Positions 28,663-30,145 of a stretch of DNA of 30,145 nucleotides are shown here, in pieces. Made by a program: the position numbers and the translations under genes. The number at the start of each line of letters is the position of its first letter. Positions within the stretch are counted from its first letter, which is position 1. The notes beneath the pieces were generated by a model. That model was not told the DNA's origin, searched no databases, and saw only the letters and a program-made list of their open reading frames with translations. The DNA is from a virus: IMG/VR virus record IMGVR_UViG_3300007519_000049, positions 1-30,145 of that record, one strand, 5' to 3'.

Positions 28663-28738
28663 TGGTAGCGGGTCCAGGATTCGAACCTGGGATGCTCCTG
28701 GCTTATGAGACCGGAGTGGTGACCGGACCCTTCCCGCA
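28663..28738 (-). tRNA. tRNA-Met-like (CAT)
   Basis: T arm CCAGG-TTCGAAT-CCTGG, anticodon loop CTCATAA, A73 and CCA encoded, total length exactly canonical (76). Acceptor TGCGGGA/ACCCGCT pairs at five positions, with oppositions at both ends; one mismatch in the anticodon stem. An open first pair recalls initiator tRNA, but the three G-C anticodon-stem pairs are missing. Confidence 0.7.
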
Positions 28739-28746
28739 TTATAAGG

Positions 28747-28828
28747 TGGTATCAATCGAGGAATTGAACCTCGCTACGGAATGACATGACGCCTTGATGT
28801 CTGTACCGCTAGCAAGCCTGCATTGACA
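28747..28828 (-). tRNA. tRNA-Leu-like (CAA)
   Basis: Acceptor TGTCAAT/ATTGATA pairs over seven positions, T arm CGAGG-TTCAATT-CCTCG is perfect, CCA follows without a clear discriminator base. The loop ATCAAGG suggests anticodon CAA, and a longer variable region is present, but the anticodon stem is weak. Confidence 0.55.
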
Positions 28829-28835
28829 TAGTAAA

Positions 28836-28910
28836 TGGTGGAGGTTAAGGGGATCGAACCCTTAACTCTGCCTTGCAAAGGCAGCGTGTTCCCATTAGCA
28901 CTAAACCCCC
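28836..28910 (-). tRNA. tRNA-Ala (TGC)
   Basis: Acceptor GGGGGTT/AACCTCC, anticodon arm CTGCC-TTTGCAA-GGCAG, T loop TTCGATC, A73, CCA encoded. Confidence 0.92.
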
Positions 28911-28915
28911 AATTT

Positions 28916-28989
28916 TGGTCTCCGATGCAAGAATCGAACTTGCGCTCCTTGGTCCCAAACCAAGAGTGATACCATTTCACCAATCGGAG
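28916..28989 (-). tRNA. tRNA-Pro (TGG)
   Basis: Acceptor CTCCGAT/ATCGGAG, anticodon arm CTTGG-TTTGGGA-CCAAG, T arm GCAAG-TTCGATT-CTTGC, A73, CCA encoded. Confidence 0.93.
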
Positions 28990-29217
28990 TTATCTAATTT
29001 TTCGAATATACTCTAAGCCAATTTGACTGTTTTGAATTTCAAGCAATGCCGAAATAGGAGCATTAAATTGAGTACCATCATCTTTGTATCTATGTTGCCT
29101 TGCAAGCTCTCTTGCTCTTTGCGAAGCAATAACTACCATAGTAAACCTATTTCCGATGTTGTCAACAATTTTCTCGTTGTCAAGAAGTCCTATTCGGCTA
29201 TGTGTCTTGTCATTCAT
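28990..29217 (-). CDS. RNA polymerase omega subunit homologue (RpoZ-like)
   Basis: The 75-residue protein has the omega core: DNIGNRFTMVVIASQRAREL (residues 19-38), matching the I-G-N-R-F-x-x-V-x-x-A-x-x-R-A-R motif of bacterial omega, followed by PISALLEIQNSQIGLEYI, matching the A-x-x-E-I segment. Omega stabilises the beta' subunit and takes part in ppGpp response. Here it stops directly before tRNA-Pro and starts with AAGGA upstream of ATG 29217. It resembles proteobacterial rather than cyanobacterial omega. It may replace or compete with host omega during infection; that role is inferred. Confidence 0.8.
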   Translation of the reverse strand: MNDKTHSRIGLLDNEKIVDNIGNRFTMVVIASQRARELARQHRYKDDGTQFNAPISALLEIQNSQIGLEYIRKIR

Positions 29218-29242
29218 ATGTTCCTTTTGTTGTTAAAAATAT

Positions 29243-29319
29243 TGGTGCCCTGGGAGAGACTCGAACTCTCAGCTTACGGCTTCTAAGACCGCTGTGTTTA
29301 CCAATTTCACCACCGGGGC
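29243..29319 (-). tRNA. tRNA-Leu (TAG) with shortened variable arm
   Basis: Anticodon arm GCGGT-CTTAGAA-GCCGT and D arm are leucine-like, A73 and CCA encoded. The variable region is only AAGCT, where leucine tRNAs normally have a stem of a dozen or more bases. One acceptor mismatch (C5-A68). Confidence 0.8.
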
Positions 29320-29334
29320 ATTTTACTCTACTGA

Positions 29335-29402
29335 CACACTCGTGCTCGTCAAATGTCCGGTGAGCTAACCGGTTCCTCTACTATGTAGAGTCTTTGAGTG
29401 TG
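29335..29402 (-). ncRNA. tRNA-like three-stem element without anticodon
   Basis: CACACTC/GAGTGTG closes two perfect hairpins, CTCTAC-ATA-GTAGAG and CCGGT-TAGCTC-ACCGG, plus a single-stranded part. It has the size and shape of a small cloverleaf but no T loop or CCA. Could be a decayed tRNA or a processing signal. Confidence 0.4.
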
Positions 29403-29410
29403 CTTTTATA

Positions 29411-29484
29411 TGGTGCCCCGTGACAGAATCGAACTGCCGACCGCTGATTACAAAACAGCAGTTATACCATTTAACTAACGGGGC
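29411..29484 (-). tRNA. tRNA-Thr (TGT)
   Basis: Acceptor GCCCCGT/ACGGGGC, anticodon loop TTTGTAA, T arm GGCAG-TTCGATT-CTGTC, A73, CCA encoded. Confidence 0.92.
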
Positions 29485-29526
29485 CATATTTTACTTATCA
29501 TACAGACTGTGCTGTATACTTAAAAC

Positions 29527-29600
29527 TGGAGCGGAATAGGAGAATCGAACTCCTGACTTTAGATTGGAAATCTAAGGTAATACCATTTTACGAATCCCGC
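29527..29600 (-). tRNA. tRNA-Gly (TCC)
   Basis: Acceptor GCGGGAT/ATTCCGC, anticodon arm TTAGA-TTTCCAA-TCTAA, T arm AGGAG-TTCGATT-CTCCT, T73, CCA encoded. Confidence 0.93.
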
Positions 29601-29611
29601 TTATACTAACT

Positions 29612-29686
29612 TGGCGGTCTTAAGGGGTAACGATCCCCTTCTTCGACAGTGACAGTGTCGTGTGCGTCCGTGAACACTTTAAGACC
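29612..29686 (-). tRNA. tRNA-Asp (GTC) with non-canonical T loop
   Basis: Acceptor GGTCTTA/TAAGACC is perfect, anticodon arm CGACA-CTGTCAC-TGTCG, G73 and CCA encoded. The T stem AGGGG/CCCCT is perfect but the loop is ATCGTTA, lacking the usual T54 and A58. Confidence 0.82.
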
Positions 29687-29713
29687 TAAATTTAGTTGTA
29701 TACTACTTATAAC

Positions 29714-29773
29714 ATTATACTCCGTATACAAGGGAGAGTTTATAATTATACTTCGGGTAACCCAGAGTATAAT
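29714..29773. repeat. Inverted repeats between tRNA-Asp and an orphan tRNA half
   Basis: ATTATACTC (29714-29722) and GAGTATAAT (29765-29773) are exact complements; inside, an ATACT...AGTAT hairpin with a GGGTTACCC centre is nested. Confidence 0.6.
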
Positions 29774-29776
29774 ATT

Positions 29777-29817
29777 TGGCGGAGCGTCAGGGAGTCGAAC
29801 CCTGTGACCCTTACGGC
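29777..29817 (-). pseudogene. Orphan tRNA 3' half
   Basis: T arm CAGGG-TTCGACT-CCCTG, acceptor strand ACGCTCC, G73, CCA. It starts directly after the CCA of tRNA-Ser (GCT), so no D or anticodon arm exists. The required 5' strand GGAGCGT occurs only inside the aberrant tRNA-Tyr tail (about 27661-27667). Confidence 0.65.
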
Positions 29818-29909
29818 TGGCAGTGAGTGTGGGATTTGAACCCACGGCCCATATTACTACGAACTGCACCTTAGCAGGGTGCTGATTTAAACCTCTCATC
29901 CAACTCACT
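29818..29909 (-). tRNA. tRNA-Ser (GCT)
   Basis: Acceptor AGTGAGT/ACTCACT, anticodon arm GCACC-CTGCTAA-GGTGC, long class II variable arm, T arm GTGGG-TTCAAAT-CCCAC, G73, CCA encoded. Confidence 0.92.
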
Positions 29910-30047
29910 ATATTAACTTCATCTCCGTCAGTTCTGTTCGTTTCCAAACTACCAACGGGTCTTTAAACTGTGACCACTTAGTGCCATAATACTGGCAAAA
30001 GATTTACTACATTCTATACATTTATACATATAGATATTTATCAAGGG
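29910..30047 (-). other. Spacer with late-promoter-like site
   Basis: No gene or complete tRNA. It holds a GATAAATA late-promoter-like site (30035-30042, minus) and the palindrome-like TCTATATGTATAAATGTATAGA segment. Confidence 0.45.
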
Positions 30048-30127
30048 CTCCACGACTAGGACTCGAACCCAGCTAGTCTTTCGACACAGATTAACAGTCT
30101 GCTGCCACACCCGGCGGCTCTCGTGGA
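30048..30127 (-). tRNA. tRNA-Asn (GTT) with enlarged variable arm, CCA not encoded
   Basis: Acceptor TCCACGA/TCGTGGA, anticodon arm GCAGA-CTGTTAA-TCTGT, T arm CTGGG-TTCGAGT-CCTAG, G73 followed by CCC. The variable region contains GTC-GAAA-GAC, a class II-like stem-loop not normally found in Asn tRNAs; the D arm GCC/GGC is also class II-like. Confidence 0.8.
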
Positions 30128-30145
30128 ATAAAACTAAATTTATGG

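Noticed and set aside
29606-29947. 113-codon minus-strand frame across tRNA-Asp, an orphan half and tRNA-Ser
   Set aside because: It is an accidental frame through tRNA genes; its protein contains typical antisense/tRNA-derived phrases and no ribosome-binding site.

Overview
The window looks like part of a T4-like (straboviral/kyanoviral-type) myovirus genome of an aquatic bacterium. The evidence is a giant repeat-rich fibre gene, a second fibre gene ending in a C-terminal module I know from marine T4-like phages, T4-type late promoters (NATAAATA), a gp30-like ATP-dependent DNA ligase, UvdE, a PTPS/QueD homologue and a very large tRNA array. The host is more likely a proteobacterium than a cyanobacterium: the phage-borne ferredoxin-NADP reductase and RNA polymerase omega homologue both resemble proteobacterial forms, and the early/middle promoters are near-perfect sigma70 sites (TTGACA-16/17-TATAAT). 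This host call is inference. Almost all genes lie on the minus strand; transcription runs from high to low coordinates.

Layout. 1-7521 is the first 2,507 codons of a giant fibre protein (it continues off the left edge). 7522-9140 holds small conserved phage genes on both strands, including a 53-aa membrane protein that appears to need a -1 frameshift at a T TTA AAC heptamer. 9043-13003 is a metabolic and repair block: UV endonuclease, ferredoxin-NADP reductase, glycosyltransferase, PTPS/QueD-like protein and a Rossmann-type protein. 13012-16278 has two small membrane proteins, a fibre/structural protein whose start codon sits in a 15-bp inverted repeat, and a 433-aa unknown.

16334-18005 is the most unusual protein-coding stretch: eight small overlapping cistrons whose products nearly all end in (A/T)LFALRWS or LLRWS. 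The DNA encoding the terminal RWS(G) also supplies the Shine-Dalgarno sequence of the next cistron. The last cistron, which needs none, ends in ALKKS. One member (33 aa) is easily missed. Upstream lie a 3'-5' exoribonuclease-like gene, two unknowns, DNA ligase, two tiny ORFs, a calcineurin-like phosphoesterase, three unknowns, an RNA ligase of the DRB0094 type and a DUF7448-like gene.

23433-30127 is a tRNA array, all on the minus strand. I can assign anticodons for all twenty amino acids. It is interrupted by two homing endonuclease genes (HNH and PD-(D/E)XK), a TauD-like dioxygenase plus sulfotransferase pair, an RNA polymerase omega homologue and a compact promoter-25-aa ORF-terminator unit. 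Several tRNAs are structurally aberrant. There are orphan 3' halves, a split pair flanking the HNH gene, a nested chimera and long inverted repeats, so the array looks repeatedly invaded and rearranged.

How it works together: ligase, UvdE and phosphoesterase serve DNA metabolism; the RNA ligase fits repair of cleaved tRNAs; the tRNAs and the omega homologue would adjust host translation and transcription; Fpr, PTPS, TauD and sulfotransferase are auxiliary metabolic genes.
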